Shown: piece after piece, positions 21,282 to 33,790 of the stretch
How positions within the stretch are numbered: the stretch's first letter is position 1
How the letters are laid out: every line of letters begins with the position of its first letter
From: Nemania diffusa
Lineage: Eukaryota > Ascomycota > Sordariomycetes > Xylariales > Xylariaceae
Direction: 5' to 3'
DNA: 64,000 nt
NCBI GenBank assembly: GCA_038501195.1
Contig: JBBPUQ010000003.1
Location: 3,688,501 to 3,752,500, forward strand
Program-made: the position numbers and the translations under genes
The notes under the pieces: generated by a model
Told to the model about the DNA's origin: nothing
Database searches by the model: none
The model's input: the letters and a program-made list of their open reading frames with translations, nothing else

Positions 21282-22428
21282 ATGGCGTTACGCCAGACGA
21301 TGACATGTCTCACACAATCGGCCGATGGAAAAGGTTCGCCGGTGATATCAAGGACGCATCCCTTTCCGGCCATAGAAGAGAGCTACCATGTGTTAGTCAG
21401 GGTTCTAGTCGTTGCTCTAAACCCCACCGATTACAAGATGCCGGAATATCATCCCGTGCCCGGTGCCGTCATGGGGTGCGATTTCTTCGGTACCGTTGTC
21501 GCCACCGGTTCCGAAGTTGACAAAAAGCTCATCGGAACACGGGTATGTGGTCCAATGCATGGCTCAAATCCCGGTAACCCTCAATCCGGTGCCTTCGCCG
21601 AGTATTTAGTTCAGGACTCCAGGCTTTTAATCCGTGTACCTGATACCTGGAGCGATCTCGAAGGGGCAGCGCTTGGTGGAGTCGGTTGGGCGACAGTCGC
21701 TTTGTCAATGGAGGATTCCCTGAAACTCTCAGGGAGGCCATCTAAGCCCATTTCACCACGGGCCGATGGTAGTCGTGTACCGGTACTAGTCTATGGCGGC
21801 GCCACAGCTACCGGAACAATGGCGTGTCAACTTCTATCAAGGTCGGTTACATTGGGCTAGTCTAATTGGCCGCCTACGATTCTAACTTGATCGCAGTGCT
21901 GGCTACAACCCTATCGCTACATGTTCACCAGCTTCTTCAGGCCTAGTAAAAAAGTATGGAGCTGCGAACACTGTCCCCTATTCATCTACAAATTGCGGAG
22001 AGATTATTCACAATATGACAAACGGTTCTATTCGCGCAGCCATAGACTGCATCACAACGCCAGAGTCAGTTCGTTGCTGTTTCGCCAGTCTTGGGCGCGC
22101 CGGGGCTAGATACGCAGGGCTCGAGTTCGCGCCAGTTGAATGGAGAACACGGAAAGCGGTCAAAGTAGATATGCCCATGACGTATACTGTCATGGGCAAA
22201 GAGGTCAAGTTAGATATGCCGTACCATAAAGATGCCGATCCTTCAAAGCTTGAGCTTGGGGCGAGATGGTGTCGGGAAGTTCAGCAACTTGTCGATGAAG
22301 GGCGGTTGAAGTGCCACCCAGTTCGCGAAATCCCAGGTAAATGGGAAGGCATCATTAAGGGCTTGGAAATGATCAAAGAGGGTCAGGTGCGAGGTCAGAA
22401 GCTGGTGGTACGTATCAGTAGCTCATAG
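21282..22428 (+). CDS. Trans-acting enoyl reductase (LovC-like, medium-chain reductase family)
   Basis: Soluble NADPH-dependent reductase that works in trans on the PKS-bound chain, reducing selected alpha,beta double bonds when the PKS lacks its own active ER domain. Two exons, 21282-21841 and 21897-22428 (55-bp intron); 363 residues, the usual length for LovC-type enzymes. The GroES-like N-terminal half has VLVVALNPTDYKMP and AVMGCDFFGTVV. The cofactor-binding region has VYGGATATGTMACQLL, continued over the splice site by SGYNPIATCSPASSG, and later AAIDCITTPESV and ASLGRAGARY, all family hallmarks. Structural zinc ligands are absent, as expected for this branch. ATG 21282 gives the short N-terminus typical of the family; the ATG at 21176 is out of frame. 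The gene pairs functionally with the PKS at 1-4178 although about 17 kb lie between them. Confidence 0.92.
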
Positions 22429-22763
22429 AAAGCACAGAAGGAGTGAGAGTAATATTAGACGCGGAAGGAGAGAGCTGGTAGATGCTGATGATTACCAGTA
22501 CTTGATATGCGATGCCACTAAGATGAGATAGGGGCCCTCGAAATTATCATTACACAAATCGAGGTCGGAAGCTTCAAAGATTCCGACCGTTCGGAGGCTT
22601 TTCTATGAATGCTACCCGACTTATGTAGATAAAATGCTCGCTTAGTGTACTCCCTACCTGTATGAGAACAAAATTTCAATTCCGAATTGAATGGAATAGC
22701 AAACATCTAAGCGCTTTTTATCGCGGAATCATCAATATCTTTGATTAATCGTGATCGGCTACC
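22429..22763. other. Intergenic, promoter of acyltransferase
   Basis: 335 bp between two genes on the same strand. It carries the perfect 8+8-bp inverted repeat at 22563-22588 (separate entry). No gene is seen. Confidence 0.6.
22563..22588. promoter_or_regulatory. Perfect inverted repeat GGTCGGAA-N10-TTCCGACC
   Basis: Two 8-bp arms, 22563-22570 and 22581-22588, with a 10-bp spacer, 175 bp upstream of the acyltransferase start. CGG and CCG triplets lie in the arms, and a further TCGG follows at 22591-22594. This is a candidate operator for a dimeric Zn2Cys6 protein. As RNA it could also form a hairpin near the 3' end of the reductase transcript. Confidence 0.42.
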
Positions 22764-24202
22764 ATGTCTGCGGATTACTCCTGGGCCAAGCATGATGGCG
22801 TGTGGAAACGCAAACTGGGTGGCATGGAAACATTCTATCTCACGCTAGCTTCTCCAGAGGGACATCCCGTCCACTGGATGGTCGGCTGTTGTGTCTCGCT
22901 CTTATATCACGGAAAAGACCGCGTTGACATCCAGGATGCGCTCCGGCAAGCATGGAAGGACACACGTCTTAAACTCCCAACCCTCGCTTCGACGGCTGAC
23001 CGGGCGAATGGCGAGATAGTAGTCAGCGGGGATACAAGCGGTGTTGCGATGGACAAATGGTTGCGAAAATCGTTCCAGGTCCACGACGGCATTACCGCGA
23101 ACGACTTATTCTCCAATTTCAAAAGCCAGCTACACATTACGCTACACTTTCTGCGTGGTGCTAACCAATGCTTGATACAGGCTCCTCATGCTCTCATTGA
23201 TGGGCGAGGGATGCTTCAATTATATCATGCATTGTTTACAGCACTGGGCAACCCACCGAATCAAAATTGCACAGATGTCGCCTGCAATAGCCCATTAAAC
23301 CTTACGTTGCCATATGATAAGTGGCTTGGACTATCACCGTCTCCATCTAAGAATAACTTGACGGCTGCAGAATCAATATTCAGGCGGATATTGGATCAGC
23401 AGCAACCCATTCGGCTCCCAGGTGTTGATTTCGACATTCAACCCCAGCTAGCAACACATACAGATCTTGTCTTAACCGAACATGAGACTCAGTCCATTAT
23501 CGCCGCGTGCAAGCAAAGAGATATCACTCTGACTTCGGCTTGGCATGCTGCTCTTGCCATGGCAACCAAGGTGAGTTAGCTAGAAGGATAGTGTTCATCG
23601 AGGCCGTTCACCCTTTATTCATAATAGGGATCACTAACCATTTCGGGCAGACCATTCAATCTGCGGCTGGTGAGAAGGGCACTTCTTTTGTTCAGTTCAC
23701 CACCATCGACCTAAGACGTTGGTTCCCGCCACACTTCCGTCCGCGAGAAGACTCCATCGGGAGTTTGCAGACGGCGCTCCCTTTTGCTATCAACGTAGAC
23801 AGGGACAATACATTCGAGGCGCTCAGTCGTACGCTTCACGCCCACTACAAAGACCCCTTCGCGTTTGCAGATCACGACTTCAACTATCTCACCCCTTACA
23901 TGGCCGCGTCAAAGCAATTCCTCGAAGCTGGCGGCGTACCACCGAGTAGTACGCCTTCACTATCTAGCATGGGGAAGATCGGCGACTTTCTCGCAGATAG
24001 ATATGGGGATTGGGAGCTGACTGATTTTTGGATCAGCTCGACGATGCTAACGGGGGATTTTCAAATGTATTCATGGACATTCCGCGGACGTCTGGCATTT
24101 AGCGTCTGTTATAACGAGGCATTCTATGATTATAGTGATGTGAAAGCCGTGTTGGACGAGACGAGACATCAAATTCTGACTGGACTGGGCGTTGTGCTAT
24201 GA
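22764..24202 (+). CDS. CAT/BAHD-type acyltransferase
   Basis: Coenzyme-A-dependent O- (or N-) acyltransferase, probably esterifying a hydroxyl of the cluster product. Two exons, 22764-23570 and 23651-24202 (80-bp intron GTGAGT...GGGCAG); 452 residues, normal for the superfamily. The catalytic HxxxDG motif is HALIDG (His142, Asp146) and sits, as usual, in the first third of the protein after a hydrophobic strand (NQCLIQAP). The N-terminal WKRKLGGMETFY and the overall layout resemble the trichothecene 15-O-acetyltransferase-like branch of fungal enzymes rather than plant BAHDs; no DFGWG-like motif is seen at the C-terminus. The gene lies downstream of the enoyl reductase on the same strand, at the right end of the recognisable biosynthetic genes. 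Acyl donor and acceptor cannot be read from sequence. Confidence 0.85.
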
Positions 24203-24926
24203 TAGACACATTAAGTGTGCTCTGAAAGTGGACTGTATCACGATATCACTTTATGTACTATAGAGAAATAGGGCACAAGGCGACCCAGCTCTGATCATTC
24301 AGGAGTAACGGGTAGTTCAGGTTATCGTAAGGTCGGATACGCTATGGTCTGTAAGGACTGGTTAGGCCTCATCAAGATCATCAAATTACGAGATTAGGAA
24401 TCCGGAGCCCGTATCAATACTCCCATGAAAGGTTTCGAGCCGCAAAAAAGGTTCCAGAATATTAAGTGCCGCGTAATCGTCGGCGCCGACCAAAACCTAG
24501 GAGTAAAGGATCCTTACGGCTATTTCGAAAGACAAAACTTGAACCTCCGAAATTATACAGTACAGATATCCAAATAACTAAAACTTCAAGTTGTTTTTAG
24601 CATCTTTAAATTCAGAGAGTAAAATGGTAGGTCAAGGACTAGGGTATAAATACGCGGCCGAGCTATCCTCACACGTAATACCTCACTACCAACCTTCAGG
24701 TGTCCCCCTTTTCTATTTAAAATACTCAGCGCGACTCATTGATGTCCACGGTATCTCTATTTACTTCCTAATCATTTCTCATGATTTCGGACTAGATTTT
24801 TGGTGCGCCTCATACGTCCATTGTCCATCGGTTTCACACGCACTGTCAAACCATTAAAGACAGCAGTGACTTAAACACCACTATCAAGGGTCTTGCTAGA
24901 TATCATCGCAATTCCTCAAATTGACG
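24203..24926. other. Intergenic region
   Basis: A 724-bp stretch. An 88-codon frame at 24591-24857 starts with a non-ATG codon, has no motif and is not called. No other structure is seen. Confidence 0.55.
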
Positions 24927-25352
24927 ATGAAATTATTTGAAAAGGGACCCTACATCATTGGGGTTTTCGTTGGGATGACCGCAGGGGTCTTGGCCACCTG
25001 GGCCGTCCTTCGTTACCGCTGTTCATCGATATGCCCAGCGCACGTCCCCGATAGCACGAGTTCCACTCCGTACATATTACCGTACTTTTCAAAGAATTCT
25101 ACAAAAAGTCACGAAGACATGCACAACTTAAAGACCTATCTATACAAGTGTGGGATCTGGGAATCCAACACTACACTATTCTCGAGCGCCAACTTCACAA
25201 AGATCGATCCAGATGATTTTGATCAAATGACTAACGGGACCGAGCCATCAAGTATATCTACATATGGGTACAACCTCAACTATCAGCCGTTCCGCCGCCG
25301 TAGGGATACAGCGTCGTCTACAAGGGATCATGTATTGTTTGGCAATACCTAA
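24927..25352 (+). CDS. Small single-span hypothetical protein
   Basis: 141 residues, single exon, not recognised. A hydrophobic segment at about residues 8-30 (YIIGVFVGMTAGVLATWAVL) is followed by a hydrophilic domain with several N-glycosylation sequons (NST, NTT, NFT, NGT) and a basic RRRR stretch near the C-terminus, which suggests a type II membrane or anchored secretory protein. It lies between the acyltransferase and the A+T block, so it may be the last cluster gene or an unrelated orphan. It lacks the HxxHC motifs of UstYa-type cluster oxidases. The ATG at 24927 was chosen over an upstream TTG. Confidence 0.45.
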   Translation: MKLFEKGPYIIGVFVGMTAGVLATWAVLRYRCSSICPAHVPDSTSSTPYILPYFSKNSTKSHEDMHNLKTYLYKCGIWESNTTLFSSANFTKIDPDDFDQMTNGTEPSSISTYGYNLNYQPFRRRRDTASSTRDHVLFGNT

Positions 25353-26134
25353 AAGAATGCTACCGGGGATTGGGAAGGGGCAACTTTGGTGATGGAAGGC
25401 GAGTCATGCGACGTATTTCCGGACGTTGCGTGCCTAAATCTTCCTAGAAGGGGACATCGCTTTCAGGGTCAAATGTGCTAGAGTTTCAACTACCAATACT
25501 GATGGTGCGTAACACATTACAATGCTGGATGTATAGCATGTTTAACAGAACTAGAATTCTTCGTAGAAGAAAAGAAAAAAAATAACGTACAACACCGAGG
25601 ATTCGCTGGTCGTCACCGACCCAACTACTGATTCGGCGCTCTCTAGCTTATCTATGGGAGAGCGGACGGGATCCCGAGTTCTCTAGAGGCTATGGTCGTA
25701 CGTGATGTGGTGATGCTGTAACAAGATACAAGAAGGTGTGTATAGTCTGACCATGGTCTCGTGTGCTTCATTCGTGCCCCGGTGCATATACAAAGCAGCT
25801 AGTACCAGATATTCGTATGTTTGGTCTCCGGATACAAAATAGCATACCCACCATCCTTCTATCTTACATATCGAAGGTCGTGTGGGCGAAGGTGTGTCAA
25901 GATTGGAAGGCTAAGAAATGCTGCTGGTAAACATGCCTGATTTCACGATAGACTTACCTAGTTTATCAGATAACAAATAAGCAAGCAATAAAATATTAAG
26001 CAAAACCTGATCTTTTACAAGCTTGTAGCTATATCTTAACAGATTTTTAAATAAAAACAAGTCTATATAATTTTCAAAAGTGTATGCAATATATAACAAT
26101 ATTGATTAAAGGATGTTATTTGTTGAAATACTAG
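25353..26134. other. Intergenic, transition into A+T-rich block
   Basis: Ordinary composition up to about 25,950, then an abrupt rise in A+T about 180 bp before the left LTR-like repeat. This is consistent with RIP leaking from the repeat into flanking single-copy DNA. No gene is seen. Confidence 0.6.
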
Positions 26135-26390
26135 TATTAGTTACAACTATATGTTATAGTTTGTATACTACAGTATTTGTACTACAGTTGTACAAATAAG
26201 TATATAGTTACATAAACAGGTATTTATTTTGTATGCTAGTAGAAATTTTATTTATAATAAAATCTCTAGTTATATAAAAAAACTTCTTTTAAATTTAATT
26301 ATTAATATAAATATAATATAACTAGTTTTATATTTTGTTTATATATAACTTATATATATTATTATATATATATAGTTTATTTAATATTAA
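26135..26390 (+). repeat. Left terminal direct repeat (LTR), less mutated copy
   Basis: Begins TATTAGTTACAACTATA. A long stretch (TATATAAAAAAACTTCTTTT and following) is identical in the right copy. This copy retains more C and G in its first 100 bp, for example TTTGTACTACAGTTGTAC against TTTATATTATAGTTATAT on the right. Confidence 0.75.
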
Positions 26391-29300
26391 TTAATAGTTA
26401 TAAAATATACTATAAATTAATAAAAGTAAAAATAAAACTAGCTTAAAGTTTAATTAAACTTAATAAGTTTTTAAATTGTATTTTAAAATTTTTGCTTTAT
26501 ATAAATCAAATAATTTTTATATAACAAAATTTAAAATAAAAAATCAAGTTTAATTATTATATTAAAATATATTTTGTAATATTATAAAGTTTTAAATATA
26601 AAAAATAATACTAAAAGTAATAATATATAATTATATTAAACTATTTATTATATAACAGCTAAACAATAAAATTTTTTTATTTTTTATTTTATATTTTTAA
26701 TTATTATAATATTAAAACAGTTATATAATAAAAAAGAACTTTTTATTATATATAATAACAATAACTAATATAACAAAATTATTTTTAATTATAAATTTTT
26801 AAAACATTATATATAAAAATATATTAATATTTAAATAATTTATTATATTACTAAATATAAATATTTAAATTTAATTAGTTAATTATTATAAAAGTTATAT
26901 ATTAAAAACTTTAAATATTAAATATATAAAATATAAAATTAAATAAATAAATTAATTTAATAAAAATTATTTAATATTTTAAAACAAAAAAATATACAAT
27001 ATAATAGTAACAATAATATAAAACAATAAATAAAACTTATATAAATTATATAAAATTAATATTTATTTAATAATAATAAATAAGTTTTTTTTTTAACTAT
27101 TTAATTAATTTTATTATTTTTTATATAAATATTTGATTTATTAACTTTAAATTAATAGTTTTATATAATTATAAACAATATAAATATATTTTAACTAGAA
27201 CTAATATAGCTAAAATTAATTTTAAATATATATTTTCAAATATTTATAAAAAAAAATAATAAACTATTTATATAACTAATTATTAAATATAAACATATTT
27301 TTAACTTTATATACTAATATATAATAATTATTAACTATAAACTAAATTTTTAACTAATTTATAAATATTTTATAATATATTATTTTTTATATATTTTTAA
27401 ATAACAATTTTATATTTATATAATATTTGATTTAATAATATTAAATGTATTTTTTAAATTATTTTCAATTTAAAATATATAAAATAAAATAATTTTATTA
27501 AAAAAATACATTATTTTTTAAAAAATATAAAAATAAAAAAAAAAATACTTTAATAAACTATATAACTTATTATATAATAAAATATAACTATTTATTAATA
27601 TATATTAACGATTTAAAATAATAAAAAACTAATATTATATTGTTTTTTTAATAATATTAAAAAATTATATAAAAAACTTTTATATATATAATATTAAACT
27701 AAAAAAAATATAAAATAAAATTTATTATATAATAAATATTTATTTTAATATTAATATAAATTATAGCTAATATTAAATTAATTAAACTAATATTATTTTT
27801 ATATAAATTAAAAAAAAAAACTTTGATTTATTTATTTATAATATATTTAATATTATAATTATAAAATTTACAAAAATATAACAAGCTTTTAATATAAACT
27901 ATTAAAACAAAATTTAATTTAATATAACTATTATATAAATATATTAAAATATATTTAAACTAATAATAGTTTTAATATTTTAAAAACTTATATATAAAAG
28001 TTTTTTTGTTAATTTATAAACTTATTTTTAAATAATAAACAAAAATAAATTAAAATATTTTATATAAAAAACAAACAATATATATTTTATTAACTAAAAA
28101 TATTATTAAAACAATTGTATAAAAAAGTTTTGACTTAAAAATATATAAAAATTTTTAAGTTTGTTTAATATTTAATAAAACTTTATATAACTAAAAAAAT
28201 AATCTATTTAAAACTTTTATATAAATAAAAAATATTTTATATATAAAAAATTAAACTATTAATTAATTAACTATATATTTTAATTTATATAAAATAATTT
28301 TTAATTATATATTAATGTTTAATTAATTTTTAATATATTTTATAAAATATAAAAAATATATTAAATTAAAATCAAACAAAAATAACTAAAAAATCAATAA
28401 AAAATAAAAAAATTAATTAATTTAGTTTTTTATAAATAATATATTTATATATTATATAACAAATAAAAATATTTAAAATTAAAATATTATTATTTTATTT
28501 AATTAATTTATATTAAATAACTAATATTATATAAAATATTAAAATAAACTATAAAATATAAATACTTTTAATTATTTAATAGTAAAAAAAATATAACTAA
28601 AAGTTTATTTTTAGATATATTTTTATATAAAAATAAACTAAATATTAAAAACAATATATATTTGTTTTAATAGTAATTATATAATTATTACAATTAATAC
28701 TATATAAATAAAAAATATATTAAATATAACAATTTATTATATTTTTAATATTGCAATATTATTTTTATTTTTTTTTAAAAATACTAATTGTTTAAAAGTA
28801 TATTTTAATAATATAAAAGATTTAATTATATAATATAATAAAAAAACTATTTTTATTATATATAAATAAAAATATTTATTTTTTAATATAAATTTGTATA
28901 AAGTTAATATATATTTTATAAAAACAAAATTTTAATAGTTATATTATTGTTTTAAATATTTTTATATAAAATGTTTATATAAAATATTTGATTGTATAAA
29001 ATATAATATAAACTATTTAACTTTAAAAAAAATTTAGAAGTTTTATTATTATTATTAATTATATAATTAAATATTTTAACATTTTAAATTTTTAATTAAA
29101 AATAATTACAATTTTAATTATAAAATAATAATTAATATTATATAAATAAATAATAAATAAGTTTTTTATATTATTAATATTGCAATATTTTTTTAAGCAG
29201 CAATATTTTTAAAATCTATATTTATATATAATATATAAAAAATATTATATAAATATTAAATTAATATATATTAAAAACTATTAAATTATATTGTTTATAA

Positions 29301-31708
29301 TTTAAATATTAACTTTTTATTTAAAAAATTTCAAAATTATATATAAATAATAAATATATAATATTATATAATATTTATTAAAGTTTATTAAATAATAAAC
29401 AAAATAAAAAAAATATATAAACTATTTTATTATATATATAATATTTTTAAAATAAAAATAAGTTATTATATAAAATAAAAGTTAATTTTATAAATAATAA
29501 TTAAAATTTTAAATAATATTATAAAACTAAACAATTTTATATTTATTTTATTAATTTTTAATATATATTTAAAAGTTAACTAAAATTTATTTCTATTATT
29601 AAATATTATATAAAAAGCTAAAACAATAAAAAAAGCAATAAAAATATTATATAAAAAATATATAAAAGTTAAAATCAATTATATAATTAATAAATATAAT
29701 AGTTTAGCTATATATAATATATTTTTACTATTTTTAAAAAACGAAATATTTATATAAAAAAAAAAGCAAAACTAAAATAAATTATATAAAATTTAATTGA
29801 TTGAAAAATTAAATATTATTATTAATTTAATAAATAGTTTAATATATTTTTAATATATATAAATAAAACTTTATTACTATATAAAAAAAATATAATTATT
29901 AAAAAACTAAAAAATAGATTTAATAAAAGTTTAATATTTTTAAACTTTTATTATATAAAAAAAATATAATAAATTAAAAAAAAATACAATAAATTAAAAA
30001 AAAATATAAATATATATATAACTTTTATATAATAAATTAGCTATAGTTTTTTTATAGCAAAAAAAACAAAAAATATATATATTAGTAATAAAACTGCAAA
30101 AAAATAACATAATTAATATATTTAAAGCATTATTTAAAAAATCAAATATTATTAAAATTAACAATTTTATTATATAAAAAATATTTTAATTTATTAAATA
30201 TAATTAAATAAAATATAAAAATATTTAAATTTTTAAGTTTTGTTTTATATAAAAAATTAAAAAAAAATAATTAAACTATATAAAAAGTTAAAATTTATTA
30301 TATAAAAATATAACAATTTTAAAAAAGAATTAATATTTATTTAATTTTTAATTATTTAATAAATAAATTAAAAATTATTGTTTATATTTAAATTTTTATT
30401 AATTTATAACTATAATATTTTAAATAAACTTTAAAATATTATATAAATATATATATAATTAAAAAATAAATTAACAAAAAAAATTTTTATATAATTGTTA
30501 ATTAAACTAAAGTTTAAATATTTTAAAAATATTATTTTAAAAATTATATAATTATTATATAAATTAATTAAATTAAAACTATATTAGTTTAAAATATATT
30601 ATTAATATTATTGCAAAAAATTCAATATATTTATATTTATATATAATTTATATTTTTTATATATAATAAAACAAATTAACGATTTTAATATTATAAATTT
30701 ATAAATAAATAATATATTTAGCTTTATTATATTAAATTTTTTAGTAAAAAAAAAATATAAACTATAATAAACTAGTTTTTATATAAAATTAAAAAAAATA
30801 TTTTAACTAAATTATTTAATTAAATTTAATAGCAAATAAATTATTTTATTATATAAAAATAATATAACTTTAATTTAAAAAAACTAAAATAATTAACTAG
30901 TTTTAATTAATTATTATATAAAAAAAACTATTTAAAAATATATTTTATAATATATATAAAAAATATATATTAACAATATATATTAACTAAAAGCTATATA
31001 TAATTTATTAATAGCTATATAAATAATTAACTTTTAATTAAATAATATTAAAAATTTAAATTAAAAAATCTAATAATAAATAAACAACTTTAATTATAGA
31101 TTAATTTTTATATTATTAAATTTAAATTATATAAAATTGTTTATATTTATTAATAAATTATTTATAAATAATATAAATATAATTTTATAGCTTAAATTTA
31201 TTATTATATTAGTAATAAAATAATATATAAAAAATAATTCAAGTTTTAAAATTACTAGCAATATTATATACTAAAATTTAAACAAATATAAAAAAGTTAT
31301 TTATAATATATTTATAAATAAATTATATAATATAATTAATAATTTTAATAATATAATTGTTTTATATATAATAATTTAATAAATTTTAACTATATTAAAA
31401 ATTATTTTAATTTTAGCAATTTTATATTTAAATTTAAAATTTTTATATAATTATTTAATTAAGCTTAAAATAATATAAAAAAAACAATTTATAATTAATA
31501 TTATATTATTTTGTAAATTATATAAAAAAAAAAAAAATTTTAAAATATAATAAATAAATAATATTAACAATTTTATTAATATATTTATAAAACAAAAACT
31601 AAACTAAATATTTAAAACTTTAATATTTATTAATAAATTTATTATATAAATTAAAATATTAATAAATAAAATAAAAACAAATATATAATAAAAAAATAAC
31701 TGTTATAT

Positions 31709-32105
31709 AAAAACTGCTTTTTTTTTATATAAAAAAGTATATATTTAAAATATTATAAAAAATTTATTTTTAATAAATAAGTTTTAATAATATAGTAATA
31801 ATATATATAATTTTTTTTATATATTTTAAGTTTAATTTTTAACTATATTGATTTTTTTTTTATAATATTTTATTTTTATATAATATAAAATAATTTTTAT
31901 ACAAAAGCCGCTTTTTTTTTTTATATAAAAAAATATATATTTAAATATTATAAAAAATTTACTTTTAATAAATAAGTTTTAATAATATAGCAATAATATA
32001 TATAACACTTATTATATATTTTAAATTCAATTTTTAATTAAAATATATATAGCTTTAAGTTTATATTAATTATAAATTTAAAGCTATATTGAATTTTTTT
32101 TTTTT
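31709..32105 (+). repeat. Imperfect tandem duplication, ~195-bp offset
   Basis: The first copy starts at AAAAACTGCTTTTT (about 31709) and the second at AAAAGCCGCTTTTT (about 31903). Both continue through TAATAAATAAGTTTTAATAA and end in CTATATTGA plus a T-run; the second carries an internal insertion. The CTGC/CCGC difference at the start is again C-to-T. Confidence 0.6.
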
Positions 32106-32120
32106 TCTGTTATATATATT

Positions 32121-32400
32121 TAAAACTATTTATATATAATATAGTTTTATTTTATATTAACAGTTATATATATATATAACATATTTTTACTTTATATTAA
32201 TAGCTATATATATATATAATATATTTTTGCTATATATTAATAGCTATATATATATATAATATATATTTACTATATATTAACTAATATATATATATATAAT
32301 ATATATTTATTATATATTAATTAATATATATATATATAATATACTTTTATTTTAAATTAATTAATAAATATATATATAATAAACTTTTATATTTAAAAAA
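32121..32400 (+). repeat. 40-bp tandem repeat, seven units
   Basis: Seven consecutive units of exactly 40 bp, sharing a (TA)n core and ending TATATTAA or a close variant. The first and last units are more diverged. It lies near the right end of the retrotransposon. Confidence 0.75.
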
Positions 32401-32573
32401 AAATCGAAAAATATATATATATTTAATAACTTATATATAATATAAAACATTTTAATATATATATATATAAAAAATATTTATATAATATATATAAAAAAAA
32501 TATTGTTAAAAAGAACTAAAAAATTAAATTTATTATTTTTTAGTTATTGTATAAAAAATAAAGCAAAGTTAAA

Positions 32574-32606
<33 letters not shown>

Positions 32607-33192
32607 TTTTTATAAACTATATTAAAAATAATAAACGCTATATAAACATTAAATATATATATTATATATATATTTTTTAAAAACTAAAAATTTAATAATA
32701 TTTAGTAAATAGTATATTAATATAACATTAATAACTATTTTAAAAGTTATTAATATAAAACAATATAATTAAACTTTAATTTTAAACTAAAATAGTTTAA
32801 AAATATTTTTTTTAATATATAAATTTTATTTAAACATTTATAAAAACATTTAAAATTAACACTTAAAAAAAAATATTAGTAAAAAAAACAGTATAAATAA
32901 TACTTTTTTTAGCTTATTATACAATTAAATATATTAATTAAAAATATATAAAAAAATTTATTTATATAAAAATAAATATATATTTATATAAAATAACTAT
33001 ATAAAAGTTTAATAAGTTTAACTTTTAATTAAAAAGCTATATATTTTTATTATATTATTATTTTTAGTTTAAATAAAATTTTAAAACTATAATATACTAT
33101 TTAAAAAAACAAATATAAAATAAAAACAAGCAGCAGTTATTATACTATTGCTGCTACTACTATATAATAAATATATATATATAAATAAATAA

Positions 33193-33233
<41 letters not shown>

Positions 33234-33790
33234 TAAATAAGCAAATAAATATATAAAAAAAAAACGAAAAAAAAAAAATAAAAATAAATAAAAACTAGTT
33301 AAATATTTATATTTAAAATTTTATGTTATATAAACTAATATTTTAATTAATATTGTTTATTTTTTTTCTATAATATTTAATACTTTTTTTTTTTTATATA
33401 ACAATTATTTATTAAACAAACAAATTAATAAATAATTACTAATTAATTAATTATATAAAGTTTATTAAATTAACTATTAATAATTTATTATAAATTTTAT
33501 TATTATATAAAAAAGTTATTTTTAATAAATTAATTATAGCTAATAATTTAATAAATAGCGATTTGTTATTTTAATTAATTAAAAATATTATATAATATAT
33601 AAACTAAATTAATATAATAAACAATTAAACTATATTATTTATATATAACTATAAAACAATCGATTTATTATATAATAAAACTAAGTTATTATAAAATATA
33701 TTGCTTTTTTGTTTTTTTTTTTTATTTTTTTACTTTTATATAACATTTAGTTATAACTAAAAAAAAAAAAAGCTAATATTAAAATATTAA

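Noticed and set aside
21176..21520. Frame starting MSALNMPKD upstream of the enoyl reductase
   Set aside because: It runs out of frame with the conserved reductase sequence; the family match starts at ATG 21282.
33170..33250. (TA)n and (AAAT)n runs considered as a telomere or origin-like element
   Set aside because: Simple low-complexity sequence inside a RIP block, no telomeric repeat unit.
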